From: Bacteroidota bacterium
GTDB lineage: Bacteria; Bacteroidota; Bacteroidia; Bacteroidales; Prolixibacteraceae
Direction: 5' to 3'
Assembly: GCA_030632865.1 (NCBI GenBank)
Contig: DAOVTY010000186.1
Span: forward strand, 1 to 6,481
Length of the DNA: 6,481 nucleotides
Every line of letters begins with the position of its first letter. The first letter of the stretch is position 1. The position numbers and the translations under genes were made by a program. Below, one piece after another: positions 5,830-6,481 of this stretch. Under the pieces are notes generated by a model. It was not told where the DNA came from. It did not search any database and saw only the letters and a list, made by a program, of their open reading frames with translations.

Positions 5830-6481
5830 TTAAAAAGAAACTTCCAACGATTTTTTATGTTTCGCTGCAGACTGAATATGTTCGATTGTTTCCCATTTAT
5901 TTAAATCCGGGTCGCCAACTTTTACGGTGTATAATCCTTTTTCAAAAACTTTAGGCTGCCAACTATTTCCTTTAATTCTTATCGAATAGATAATTTCATT
6001 GTTTTGTTCATTTGTTATTTCTATAACAGGATTTTCCATCCCTTTTATTTTTAACTGAGGTAAATATGCGACGGCTTTACGCCCGTAATTATCTTCCTGA
6101 GAAACGGTAATTGGCCAACCTTTATATGGTTTTTCTCCTTTTGTTGGGTCTGCAAAACGCGACCAGTTTGCAAATGTAATTGTTCGAGCTGATTTGTCGA
6201 ATGTTATAATTCCGTAACCTGTTGCACGGTCGTATAAATTAGCTGGTTCTAACCCAGATTTAAATGGGTTCGAAATTGCCAGCACTGTCATTTTATTTCC
6301 AAAACCATCAACAAAATTACCTGTATATTTTGGCTCACCGGTTTTATGGTTTCCTCCCTCTTTTTGTGGATAAAAGCGGCGGGGCCAAACATTGGAGATA
6401 GATGGTACACAAATTGCGAAACCTGCATCTCCAAACTCCTCAACGCCGTATTGTATTGACGAACCCAAATGCTGGTCGCCT
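5830..6481 (-). CDS. PhoD-like (alkaline phosphatase D) metallophosphatase, C-terminal part
   Basis: The frame enters at the right edge and gives 216 residues to the TAA at 5832-5830; the N-terminal part with most metal ligands lies outside the window. The visible piece starts with GDQHLGSSIQYG, which resembles the late GDxH metal-binding motif of PhoD-type phosphatases. It continues with DAGFAICVPSISN (18-30), WPRRFYP (32-38), a DGFGNKMTV block (58-66) and a WPITV motif (122-126). A C-terminal region of about 70 residues with alternating hydrophobic residues may be a beta-sandwich extension. PhoD-family enzymes are usually exported metal-dependent phosphomonoesterases or phosphodiesterases, but the export signal is not visible. 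TTG at 6468 is in frame but is internal to the motif and is not a start. The assignment comes from recalled family patterns and is probable, not certain; the substrate cannot be told. Confidence 0.7.
   Translation of the reverse strand, partial: GDQHLGSSIQYGVEEFGDAGFAICVPSISNVWPRRFYPQKEGGNHKTGEPKYTGNFVDGFGNKMTVLAISNPFKSGLEPANLYDRATGYGIITFDKSARTITFANWSRFADPTKGEKPYKGWPITVSQEDNYGRKAVAYLPQLKIKGMENPVIEITNEQNNEIIYSIRIKGNSWQPKVFEKGLYTVKVGDPDLNKWETIEHIQSAAKHKKSLEVSF

Overview
The window looks like chromosomal DNA of a Bacteroidota bacterium, probably from the Marinilabiliales/Prolixibacteraceae side of the phylum; that finer placement is inference. The signs are AT-rich DNA, A-rich leaders without Shine-Dalgarno sites, matches to the Bacteroidota -7 promoter box TAnnTTTG, a lipoprotein signal peptide, and protein sequences of Bacteroidota type. 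There is no mobile element, CRISPR array, rRNA or tRNA gene, and most of the window is ordinary core and periplasmic metabolism.

Left part (1-2720): a tryptophan pair. trpS (tryptophanyl-tRNA synthetase) runs off the left edge on the minus strand. It is divergent from a complete trpB2-type tryptophan synthase beta gene on the plus strand. The 402-bp gap between them holds a plausible promoter, a 29-codon reading frame with two nearly adjacent Trp codons, and a strong intrinsic terminator just before the trpB2 start. This is the layout of a transcription attenuator and is the most interesting feature of the window. A decayed gene followed by its terminator is a competing explanation. trpB2 has its own terminator at 2684-2720.

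Middle (2776-3981, minus strand): a complete lplA (lipoate-protein ligase A), followed 30 bp downstream on the same strand by a small membrane-protein frame whose first hydrophobic segment has no usable start codon.

Right part (4077-6481): a near-consensus promoter drives a 534-residue lipoprotein of unrecognised family, probably a helical-barrel carbohydrate-active or cell-envelope enzyme. It ends at a strong hairpin shared with a convergent gene. That gene is a PhoD-like (alkaline phosphatase D) metallophosphatase cut by the right edge, with only its C-terminal 216 residues visible. The lipoprotein and the phosphatase are envelope or secreted proteins; the trp genes and lplA are cytoplasmic housekeeping functions. 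Apart from the trpS/trpB2 link I see no system joining all the genes.
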